This document shows, piece by piece, positions 1 to 5,615 of a stretch of DNA of 9,393 nucleotides (position 1 is the stretch's first letter; each line of letters begins with the position of its first letter). The translations under genes and the position numbers were made by a program. Source of the DNA: Acidimicrobiia bacterium. Its GTDB lineage: Bacteria > Actinomycetota > Acidimicrobiia > Acidimicrobiales > Ilumatobacteraceae. The stretch spans positions 1 to 9,393 of the forward strand of contig JACDGA010000047.1 of assembly GCA_013815505.1 (NCBI GenBank). Reading direction: 5' to 3'. The notes beneath the pieces were generated by a model that did no database searches, was not told where the DNA came from, and saw only the letters and a program-made list of their open reading frames with translations.

Positions 1-61
1 GCCCAGCGTGTCGCGAGGCACACCTGCCGCGTCCGATCGGCAGGTTTGCGGGCGCAGGCCC

Positions 62-940
62 ATGGCTTACAGTCGTCCCATCGGGGGGGAAGATCTGGTC
101 GTCACGTTCTATGGGGTCCGCGGCTCGACGCCGTGCAATGGACCTGAGGTCGCGCGCTACGGCGGCAACACCTCGTGCGTCGCCGTCGAGATCCCGGGTC
201 AGCCACCCGTCCTGTTCGATCTCGGCACCGGCCTGCGCTACTTCGGGCGTACGTGCCCCGACGACCAGCCGCTGAAGGCGAGCTGCCTCATCGGCCACCT
301 CCACTGGGACCACATCCAGGGGCTGCCGTTCTTCCAGCCGCTGTTGCGCGAGGGTGGCGAGTTCCACATCTACGCACCGATGCAGGAGGACGGCCGCAGC
401 GCGTACGACGTTCTCAAGTCCACCATCACGCCGCCGATGTTCCCCGTCGAGCTGCACGGCATCCCGAGTTCGCTGCACTTCCACGACATCGTCGACGCCG
501 ACTTCACCATTGGTTCCGCCGACTCGCCGGTGTCCGTGATGGCGCGCCGCGTGCCGCATGTCGGGCTCGCGCTCGGCTACCGCGTGACCTGGGGTGGTGT
601 GAGCGTGACGTATCTGAGCGATCACCAGCAGCCCCAGGGAGGGTTCTTCGCCGACTCGTCCGTGCGTGAGCTGTGCGACGGGACCGATCTGCTGATCCAC
701 GACGCCCAGTACCTGCCCCACGAGTTCGCCTCGAAGGCGGACTGGGGTCACTGCACCGCCGAGTTCGCCGTGTGGCTCGCCGAGGAGACCGGTGCCCGTC
801 GGTTGGCCCTGTTCCATCACGATCCCGATCACGACGACGACTGCGTCGACGAGATCCTCGCCAGCGCGAGGGCCATGGCGACCTCGGTAGACGTGATCGC
901 CGCGTCCGAACGGACGTCCGTGACGGTTCCCGCCCGCTGA
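62..940 (+). CDS. MBL-fold metallo-hydrolase
   Basis: Predicted cytoplasmic metal-dependent hydrolase of the metallo-beta-lactamase fold, 292 aa from the ATG at 62. It opens with the FYGVRGSTP segment (residues 16-24) and YGGNTSC (33-39), typical of a PhnP/class II cyclic-nucleotide-phosphodiesterase-like branch. The metal-binding HxHxDH motif is H79-L-H81-W-D83-H84. Further likely ligands are H166 (RVPHVG), D187 (YLSDH) and H252/H253 (LFHHDPDHDDD). All core metal-ligand positions appear present, so it should be active, but the substrate cannot be read from sequence. The frame is open to the window's left edge, with a GTG at 8; I chose the ATG at 62 because family similarity begins just after it, although no strong Shine-Dalgarno precedes it. 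It is followed after 22 bp by a MauE-like gene on the same strand. A family-typical WGHST appears here as WGHCT. Fold assignment is secure; biological role is unknown. Confidence 0.9.
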   Translation: MAYSRPIGGEDLVVTFYGVRGSTPCNGPEVARYGGNTSCVAVEIPGQPPVLFDLGTGLRYFGRTCPDDQPLKASCLIGHLHWDHIQGLPFFQPLLREGGEFHIYAPMQEDGRSAYDVLKSTITPPMFPVELHGIPSSLHFHDIVDADFTIGSADSPVSVMARRVPHVGLALGYRVTWGGVSVTYLSDHQQPQGGFFADSSVRELCDGTDLLIHDAQYLPHEFASKADWGHCTAEFAVWLAEETGARRLALFHHDPDHDDDCVDEILASARAMATSVDVIAASERTSVTVPAR

Positions 941-950
941 CGAGCGGGCG
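931..950 (+). other. 8-bp GC hairpin across MBL/MauE junction
   Basis: CGCCCGCT at 931-938 pairs perfectly with AGCGGGCG at 943-950 around a 4-nt GACG loop. The stem covers the stop codon of the hydrolase (938-940) and ends 12 nt before the next start codon. No T-tract follows, so it is a poor intrinsic terminator. It may stabilise mRNA or tune expression between the two genes, or be a by-product of GC-rich sequence. Confidence 0.4.
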
Positions 951-962
951 CGGGGTGGAACG

Positions 963-1355
963 ATGACCGCGTCGGAGGTGGTGCATCTCGTCGCGACGTG
1001 TGTCACCGGCGCTGTGCTCGTGATGAGCGCAGTGACGAAGCTGGTGCGGCGCCGGGAGTGGGTTCAGCAGGCGACGACGTTCGGGGCGCCCGCGCTCGTC
1101 GTGCCCCTGGTGCCGTACGTCGAGCTCGCCGTCGGCGCACTCGTGGCGACACAGCTCGCCGATCCCTGGCCGTCGTGGGTGGCCGTGGCACTGCTCGCTG
1201 CGTTCACGGCGGCGATCGTCACCAACCTCGCGCGGGGGCGGCACCCCCCGTGCGCCTGCTTCGGCTCGCTCACCCCTGGCCCGATCTCGTGGCTCGACGT
1301 CGCCCGCAACACGCTCCTCATCACAATCGCCCTCACGGCTGCCCTGACAGCATGA
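963..1355 (+). CDS. MauE/DoxX-family redox-associated membrane protein
   Basis: Integral membrane protein of 130 aa with four predicted helices at about residues 5-22, 44-64, 70-90 and 112-129. It matches the MauE/DoxX-like group: a C-x-C motif (C97, C99) followed by FGS and then P..SW.DVARN, the family's characteristic cytoplasmic-edge segment. MauE proteins are linked to disulfide or quinone redox chemistry during maturation of periplasmic enzymes. That role is family knowledge, and no methylamine dehydrogenase genes or thioredoxin-like partner lie in this window, so the substrate here is open. The start is ATG 963, preceded by a purine-rich GGGGTGGA stretch. It lies 22 bp after the MBL hydrolase, very probably in the same transcript, and converges on the oligopeptidase gene across a 50-bp gap with no clear terminator. 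Confidence 0.82.
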   Translation: MTASEVVHLVATCVTGAVLVMSAVTKLVRRREWVQQATTFGAPALVVPLVPYVELAVGALVATQLADPWPSWVAVALLAAFTAAIVTNLARGRHPPCACFGSLTPGPISWLDVARNTLLITIALTAALTA

Positions 1356-1405
1356 CGAGCCCGCACTAGTACGGAGAACGCGCAGCGGACGCCGAGCCCG
1401 CAGTA

Positions 1406-3475
1406 TTACGTCGTGTTCAAGATGAACGTCAGGACTCTCGCCTCGTCGCGCCAGGCGTCGTAGCGACCGCTCGGGCCGGCATGCCCGGCGCCCATCTCGC
1501 AGCGATAGACGATCGGACGGTCACTCGCCGTCTGTGCCGTTCGCAGCTTGGCGACCCACTTCGTCGGCTCGTGGTACGAGACGCGCACGTCGTTGATCCC
1601 GGCCGTGACGAAGATCGCTGGGTACTCGGCGGGCACGGTCCGGTCGTAGGGCGAGTAGGAGGACATGTAGCTGGCGTACGGTTCGGTCCGCGGGTCGCCC
1701 CATTCCTCCCACTCCGTGACCGTGAGCGGGAGCGTCGGGTCGCTCATCGTCGTCACGATGTCGACGAACGGGACCTCGGCGACGGCGCTGGCGAACAGGT
1801 CGGGTCGCTTCGTGATGCAGGCGCCGACGAGGAGCCCACCCGCGCTGCCGCCGCGAAGGCACAGGCGACCCGCCGCCGACCATCCCGTGGCGACGAGGTG
1901 CTCGGCGGCGGCAATGGTGTCGTCGAACGTGTTGATCTTGTTGAGCAGCCGGCCGTTGTTGTACCAGCTGCGGCCGAGCTCGCCGCCGCCTCGCGGATGC
2001 ACGAGCGCCCACACGAAGCCGCGGTCGAGGAGTGACAGCCTGGCAACCGAGAACCACGGCGGCATCGACGCCTCGTAGGCGCCGTAGCCGTAGACCACGC
2101 ACGGCGCCGTGCCGTCGACTGCCGTGTCGACGTGCCGCACGACATCGATCGGCACCTCGGTGCCGTCGCCCGAGGTGGCCCAGATGCGCTCGGAGACGTA
2201 CTGGTCGAGGTCGATGTTCGGCGTCGGGGTCTGCTTCAGCAGCGTCCGGTCTCCTGCGACGACGTGCTCGTCGTAGACGGTCGCAGGCGCCGTCAGCGAC
2301 TGCACATGGAAGCGCACGAGGTCCGTGACGTAGTCGTTGTTGGCGTCGAGGTCGACAGAGTGCGGCTCGTCGCCGAGATCGATCGTCCGCTCGCCGCCGT
2401 CGGCGAACAGGATCCGCACGCGCTGCTGTGCGGCGTGCCACTCGTGGAGCACGAGGTGCCCGTCGAAGGCTGCGATGGAATCGATGCGGTTCGACTGTCG
2501 GTGCGCCACGAGCTCGGTCCACGTCGCAGGGTCGTCGAGCGGCGCGGTCATCACACGAAAGTCCTCGGCGTCGAGGTTCGTGAGGATGACGAAGCGGTCG
2601 CCCCACTCGTCGACGAAATATTCGAGCCCCTCCTCGCGCGGCCGCACGGCGACGGGCTCGGCGAGCGGATCGCCGGCAGGGATGACGAGCACCTCCGACG
2701 TGTTCTTGCTGCCCATGGAGATCAGGATCGTCCTGCCGCTGCGAGTCGACTCGACGCCGAGGTAGAAGCGCTCGTCCTCCTCGCGCAGCACGAGCACATC
2801 GTCGCCCGTCGGTGTGCCGAGCCGGTGGCGCCACACCTCGAACGGCCGCATCTGGTCGTCGGGGCGGCAGTAGAAGAGGTGCTGACCGTCGAGCGACCAC
2901 GCCGTACCCGAGGCCGAGGTCGCCTCGATCAGATCGTGGTCCACCGGATATTCGCCCGGGGACTCGTCGGGGTCACTTCCGACGTCGCGCACCATGAGGT
3001 CGTAGCGCTCGTCGCCCGTCGTGTCGCGCGACCAGGCAATCATCGTGTGGTCGTTGTTCGGCTCGAAGCCACCGAGCGCGCAGTAGTCGTGTCCCTGCGC
3101 CTCGACGTTGACGTCGAGCACGAGCTGGCGGCCCGCGGTGTCGGGGCTGCGACCGCGAAGGTAGATCGGGTACGACGCGCCCTCGCGGGTGCGTCCGAGG
3201 TAGAACCAGCCGCCGTCCGGTGACGGCACGGACTCGTCGTCCTCCTGCACGCGCGACTTGATCTCGGCGAAGATCGACGTGATCTGCTCGTTGCGGCCGT
3301 CCTGGCCGAACCACGCAGCGGCGAACTCGTTCTCCGCCGTGAGGTAGGCGGTCGTCTCGGGGTCGTCGCGATCGGCGAGCCATGCCCACGGGTCGTCGAC
3401 ATCGCCCGTCGGGCGGCTCCACGTGTGGTCCCGGCGGGGAGCGGCGGGGAGCGGCGCAGGAGATGCTGGCGTCAT
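1406..3475 (-). CDS. S9A prolyl oligopeptidase / oligopeptidase B
   Basis: Serine peptidase of family S9A, 689 aa, the usual length for oligopeptidase B/protease II. The N-terminal region contains DPWAWL..DDPET (28-42), typical of the family. A beta-propeller spans about 80-410 and the alpha/beta-hydrolase domain about 420-689. The catalytic triad is visible: S544 in GGSAGG, D629 in GINDVRV, and H665 in GAGHAG. The segment T585-P595 (TVTEWEEWGDP) resembles the oligopeptidase B region carrying the acidic residues that select Arg/Lys at P1, so trypsin-like specificity is likely but inferred. No signal peptide is seen, so it should act on short peptides in the cytoplasm. The frame is open to 3739, but that extension overlaps the neighbouring oxidoreductase and is not family-like. 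The start at 3475 gives the family N-terminus. No Shine-Dalgarno is visible; TACGTT lies 7 nt upstream of the ATG. Confidence 0.95.
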   Translation of the reverse strand: MTPASPAPLPAAPRRDHTWSRPTGDVDDPWAWLADRDDPETTAYLTAENEFAAAWFGQDGRNEQITSIFAEIKSRVQEDDESVPSPDGGWFYLGRTREGASYPIYLRGRSPDTAGRQLVLDVNVEAQGHDYCALGGFEPNNDHTMIAWSRDTTGDERYDLMVRDVGSDPDESPGEYPVDHDLIEATSASGTAWSLDGQHLFYCRPDDQMRPFEVWRHRLGTPTGDDVLVLREEDERFYLGVESTRSGRTILISMGSKNTSEVLVIPAGDPLAEPVAVRPREEGLEYFVDEWGDRFVILTNLDAEDFRVMTAPLDDPATWTELVAHRQSNRIDSIAAFDGHLVLHEWHAAQQRVRILFADGGERTIDLGDEPHSVDLDANNDYVTDLVRFHVQSLTAPATVYDEHVVAGDRTLLKQTPTPNIDLDQYVSERIWATSGDGTEVPIDVVRHVDTAVDGTAPCVVYGYGAYEASMPPWFSVARLSLLDRGFVWALVHPRGGGELGRSWYNNGRLLNKINTFDDTIAAAEHLVATGWSAAGRLCLRGGSAGGLLVGACITKRPDLFASAVAEVPFVDIVTTMSDPTLPLTVTEWEEWGDPRTEPYASYMSSYSPYDRTVPAEYPAIFVTAGINDVRVSYHEPTKWVAKLRTAQTASDRPIVYRCEMGAGHAGPSGRYDAWRDEARVLTFILNTT

Positions 3476-3480
3476 CGCAC

Positions 3481-3510
3481 GGAACGTATCGGAACGTATC
3501 GGAACGTACC
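3481..3510 (-). repeat. three tandem 10-bp repeats, candidate operator/promoter
   Basis: Plus-strand GGAACGTATC occurs twice (3481-3490, 3491-3500), then GGAACGTACC (3501-3510), with no spacing. Read on the minus strand towards the peptidase, each copy contains TACGTT, which fits the actinobacterial -10 pattern TANNNT. The copy nearest the gene (3483-3488) ends 7 nt before the ATG. The 10-bp period is about one helical turn, so a regulator could bind successive copies on one DNA face. The array lies in the 40-bp gap between the oxidoreductase stop and the peptidase start. The repeat is seen directly; its regulatory role is inferred. Confidence 0.6.
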
Positions 3511-3515
3511 GGCGC

Positions 3516-4463
3516 TCAGCCGGTCGGCGCGGCGAGGGCGGCGAGCGTGTCGAGGTGTTCGAGATCGGCGAGGTCGAGTACCTGCAGGTAGAGGCGCTCG
3601 GCTCCGGCCTCGTGCCAGCGACCCATCGTGTCGGCGGCTTCCTCGGGCACACCGGCGAGACCGTTGGCGCGCAGTTCGCCGGCCTCGCGACCGATGGCGG
3701 CCGCGCGCCGTTCGTACGACGAGGCGTCGTCGCCGACACAGGCGACGAGCGCTGCCGAGAACGTCAGCGTCGCAGGGTCGCGGCCGATCACCTCGCACGC
3801 TGCGACGACCGTCTCGCGTTGCACTACGAAGTCGTCGAGCGAGAGAAACGGCGTGTTGAACTCGGTGGCGTAGGTCGCCGCCAGGCGAGGGGTGCGCTTG
3901 GGACCCGATCCGCCGACGATGACGGGGATCCGCTCCTGCACGGGCTTCGGCAATGCCGGGCTGTCACTCACGGTGTAGTGCTCGCCGTCGAAGGCGAAGC
4001 GCTCGCCTGCCGGCGTCGACCACAACCCGGTGATCACGGCGAGCTGCTCTTCGAGGCGGTCGAAGCGTTCGCCGAGCGCGGGAAAGGAGATGCCGTACGC
4101 AGCGTGCTCGGCGTCGTACCAGCCGGCGCCGATGCCGAGCTCGACGCGCCCGTTCGACATCTGGTCGACCTGCGCCACAGAGATCGCGAGCGGGCCTGGC
4201 TGGCGGAACGTTGCGGACGTGACGAGCGTCCCGAGGCGAATCCGCTCGGTGTCGCGGGCGAGTCCTGCGAGCGTCGTCCAGGCGTCGGTCGGTCCCGGGA
4301 GACCGCCCTCGTCGAGCGCGCTGCCCATCGCAAGGTAGTGATCGCTGCGGAAGAAGGCACCGAAGCCGAGCCGCTCGGCGGTGGACGCCACGGCCAGGAG
4401 GTCGTCGTAAGTCGCGCCCTGCTGCGGCTCGGTGAAGACACGAAGATCGGAGATGGCGAGCAT
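3516..4463 (-). CDS. LLM-class F420-dependent oxidoreductase
   Basis: Luciferase-like monooxygenase-fold (TIM-barrel) oxidoreductase, 315 aa, cytoplasmic. Family features in order: LRVFTEPQQG at the first strand (7-16), FFRSDHYL (37-44), the conserved PGPTDAWTTLAGLA (56-69), RIRLGTLVTSATFR (74-87), and S95-VAQVDQMSNGRVELGIGAGW (to 115). GERFDRLEEQ (131-140) and IPVIVGGSGPKR (179-190) follow. This pattern resembles the Rv1855c-type subfamily of probable F420-dependent enzymes (TIGR03560, from memory). Use of F420 rather than FMN is inferred from the subfamily, and the substrate is unknown. The frame runs upstream to 4970, but the family N-terminus begins at the ATG at 4463. A TAGCCT hexamer (complement of 4471-4476) lies 7 nt upstream with no Shine-Dalgarno, suggesting a leaderless mRNA. 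The S9A peptidase follows 40 bp downstream on the same strand. Confidence 0.93.
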   Translation of the reverse strand: MLAISDLRVFTEPQQGATYDDLLAVASTAERLGFGAFFRSDHYLAMGSALDEGGLPGPTDAWTTLAGLARDTERIRLGTLVTSATFRQPGPLAISVAQVDQMSNGRVELGIGAGWYDAEHAAYGISFPALGERFDRLEEQLAVITGLWSTPAGERFAFDGEHYTVSDSPALPKPVQERIPVIVGGSGPKRTPRLAATYATEFNTPFLSLDDFVVQRETVVAACEVIGRDPATLTFSAALVACVGDDASSYERRAAAIGREAGELRANGLAGVPEEAADTMGRWHEAGAERLYLQVLDLADLEHLDTLAALAAPTG

Positions 4464-4470
4464 CGCGCCG

Positions 4471-4476
4471 AGGCTA
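4471..4476 (-). promoter_or_regulatory. candidate -10 for leaderless LLM gene
   Basis: TAGCCT on the minus strand matches TANNNT and is separated from the ATG by 7 nt, so transcription would start at or very near the start codon. No convincing -35 or Shine-Dalgarno is visible. The same arrangement precedes the peptidase and ferredoxin genes. Confidence 0.45.
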
Positions 4477-4545
4477 AGGCGGTGCGGCGCCTGAATTCGT
4501 CGCCGATGTCGGAACCAAACGTCCCGCGGCGACGTCAGAGCCGCC

Positions 4546-4824
4546 GTGCAGTCGATACATCCGCAACTCTCGTCCCGCCGGTCCTGGAGTTTCGGTGGAC
4601 CCACGGTGCTGTGCGCTGTGGGCTCGGCCGTCGTCGAGCGCCGTGGTCGAGCCCAATTCGTCTCGGGTCTCGTTGTGATCGGCGCCATCTGGCAGGTCGT
4701 GGCCGTCAAGGGGGCGACGCTGATCAACACGACGGCGGTCCCGCTCGCAGGGCCGATCGTGGGCGGGCTCGTCGTGCTCGCGGCGATCGTGTGGAGTCGG
4801 GCGAAGAACGCCGCCGAGGCCTGA
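4546..4824 (+). CDS. small two-helix membrane protein, unknown function
   Basis: I do not recognise this protein. The frame gives up to 92 aa from GTG 4546. Two hydrophobic segments are seen at about residues 40-56 (VSGLVVIGAIWQVVAVK) and 64-83 (TAVPLAGPIVGGLVVLAAIV), followed by a positively charged end (WSRAKNAAEA), which suggests a cytoplasmic C-terminus. Third codon positions are strongly G/C from about codon 21 onward but less so before it, so translation may really begin at GTG 4606 or GTG 4618. No site has a clear Shine-Dalgarno. It fills most of the 415-bp gap between the divergent oxidoreductase start and the ferredoxin, 54 bp upstream of the latter on the same strand. The hydrophobic pattern and codon bias favour a real gene, but a chance frame is not excluded. 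Confidence 0.55.
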   Translation: MQSIHPQLSSRRSWSFGGPTVLCAVGSAVVERRGRAQFVSGLVVIGAIWQVVAVKGATLINTTAVPLAGPIVGGLVVLAAIVWSRAKNAAEA

Positions 4825-4864
4825 ACGCTCGGGCACGGCGGGTCCGGATCCGCTGTCCTCCCAC

Positions 4865-4870
4865 TAGGGT
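4865..4870 (+). promoter_or_regulatory. candidate -10 TAGGGT for leaderless ferredoxin gene
   Basis: TAGGGT fits TANNNT and lies 8 nt before the ATG at 4879. No Shine-Dalgarno precedes the ATG and no good -35 is seen, consistent with a leaderless transcript. The position would also give the ferredoxin its own promoter separate from the upstream membrane-protein frame. Confidence 0.5.
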
Positions 4871-4878
4871 CCGCCTGG

Positions 4879-5193
4879 ATGCGAGTGTGGATCGACCAGG
4901 ATCTCTGCACGGGCGATGGCCTGTGCGTCGACCACTGCGCGGACGTGTTCGTGCAGCTCGAGGACGGCATCGCCTACGTCGCGGAGGGCGGGCGGCCGCT
5001 CAACGATCCCGGCGGCTCGTCGAGCCTCGCCGTCGTCGTGACACGCGACGTGAGGCGCGTCATCGACGCCGCCGAGGACTGTCCCGGCGAGTGCATCTTC
5101 ATCGAGATCGACACGCCGTCGGATGCCGAGCTCGACGCCACGGTCACGCCTCGCGTCGCTGCGCGCATCAAGCTGCGCGACGAAGCAGCCTGA
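4879..5193 (+). CDS. single-cluster ferredoxin, CxxDxxC type
   Basis: Small soluble electron carrier of 104 aa, from ATG 4879. The N-terminus MRVWIDQDLCTGDGLC is typical of actinobacterial ferredoxins that feed P450s and other oxygenases. Cysteines are at 10, 16, 20, 68 and 72. C10, C16 and C68 (followed by Pro, CPGEC) are the standard ligands. The position that is the second cysteine in 4Cys ferredoxins is D13, giving CxxDxxC, so the cluster could be [3Fe-4S], or [4Fe-4S] with aspartate as a ligand. C20 and C72 are additional cysteines that could form a disulfide. The region 36-62 between the motifs is longer than in minimal ferredoxins. No P450 or ferredoxin reductase lies in the window, so the partner is unknown. 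It converges on the Gly-rich membrane protein across 22 bp. Confidence 0.9.
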   Translation: MRVWIDQDLCTGDGLCVDHCADVFVQLEDGIAYVAEGGRPLNDPGGSSSLAVVVTRDVRRVIDAAEDCPGECIFIEIDTPSDAELDATVTPRVAARIKLRDEAA

Positions 5194-5215
5194 CGCTCAC
5201 TCCGACCAGGACGGC

Positions 5216-5509
5216 TCAGTCGCCGCTGCTGCCACCGCCGTCACCGCCACCGCCCCCGCCGTCGCTGCCACCGCCACCGCCGTCGCTGCTCCCACCGCCG
5301 GAGTCGGATCCGCCCCAGTCGGAACCTCCGTCGGTGTCGCCGCCGCGGTCACCGTGCCCGCTGTCGGCCTGCCCAGGGTACGGCGGGTAGTAGCCCGAAT
5401 CCGTCGACCGCGAGCGAGCCCGCGGCTGGGCGCGGATGCCCTTGGTGACGTACCAGATGAACGCCGCGAGGACGACGGCGACCGCAACGATGACGAGGAC
5501 AGCGCTCAC
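5216..5509 (-). CDS. small membrane protein with Gly/Ser/Asp-rich tail
   Basis: Protein of 97 aa from GTG 5509. One N-terminal membrane helix spans about residues 4-21 (VLVIVAVAVVLAAFIWYV), followed by a basic stretch (KGIRAQPRARSR) and then a low-complexity region rich in Gly, Ser and Asp from about residue 36 to the end. The positive-inside rule suggests the basic stretch, and so the tail, is cytoplasmic, although a tail outside cannot be ruled out. The tail ends in repeats of Asp followed by five or six Gly/Ser. The family is not recognised; Gly-rich tails on small membrane proteins are common in actinobacteria. No Shine-Dalgarno is visible; TAGAAC 6 nt upstream is only a partial -10 match. 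The gene diverges from sufB, with 106 bp between the starts. Confidence 0.65.
   Translation of the reverse strand: MSAVLVIVAVAVVLAAFIWYVTKGIRAQPRARSRSTDSGYYPPYPGQADSGHGDRGGDTDGGSDWGGSDSGGGSSDGGGGGSDGGGGGGDGGGSSGD
5235..5284. repeat. 21-bp period repeat in Gly-rich tail
   Basis: CCGCCGTC recurs at 5235-5242, 5256-5263 and 5277-5284, exactly 21 bp apart, within a CCG/CCA-rich tract. On the minus strand it encodes a seven-residue unit of Asp plus Gly/Ser. A period divisible by three keeps the frame, so copy number could change without disrupting the protein. Confidence 0.7.
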
Positions 5510-5565
5510 AACGAAGTTCTAGCCCATATCGTGACCTGCAGGGACCGGTGAGGAGCGAAGATTGT

Positions 5566-5571
5566 TACGAT
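5566..5571 (+). promoter_or_regulatory. candidate -10 for sufB
   Basis: TACGAT at 5566-5571 fits TANNNT and would give a leader of about 38 nt before the ATG at 5616. A usable Shine-Dalgarno (GGAGAG, 5604-5609) lies ahead of the start. No clear -35 is visible at normal spacing. I saw no obvious SufR, IscR or Fur-type palindrome in 5510-5615; the 8-bp palindrome CCTGCAGG at 5535-5542 is the only notable symmetric element. Confidence 0.4.
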
Positions 5572-5615
5572 GAAGGCAGTGGAAAGTCCCCTCGACGTCC
5601 CACGGAGAGTGACCC

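Noticed and set aside
504..1244. 246-aa minus-strand open frame
   Set aside because: It is antisense to the MBL hydrolase and MauE-like genes, with low-complexity Arg/Ser/Pro composition.
1356..1405. Terminator or att-like site between MauE and oligopeptidase genes
   Set aside because: There is only a 9-bp direct repeat GAGCCCGCA (1357-1365, 1394-1402) and short 4-bp pairings. No stable stem with a T-tract and no integrase nearby.
1521..2900. 459-aa minus-strand open frame
   Set aside because: It is out of frame within the oligopeptidase, very arginine-rich, and has no domain.
2132..3223. 363-aa plus-strand open frame inside the oligopeptidase
   Set aside because: It is antisense to a gene with an intact S9A catalytic triad. 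Its composition is that of a high-GC shadow frame with no recognisable domain.
3481..3510. CRISPR-like array
   Set aside because: The repeats are 10 bp and abut with no spacers, and no cas genes are present.
3476..3739. N-terminal extension of the oligopeptidase
   Set aside because: It would overlap the oxidoreductase on the same strand in another frame and read through the tandem repeats. The family N-terminus begins at 3475.
4464..4970. N-terminal extension of the oxidoreductase
   Set aside because: The extra 169 residues have no LLM similarity and lie antisense to the small membrane protein and ferredoxin.
3423..5390. 655-aa plus-strand open frame ending in a proline-rich stretch
   Set aside because: It runs antisense to the oxidoreductase and then crosses the ferredoxin and Gly-rich protein genes in a wrong frame. 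Its Arg/Ala-rich composition and the proline run are the complement of the Gly-rich tail.
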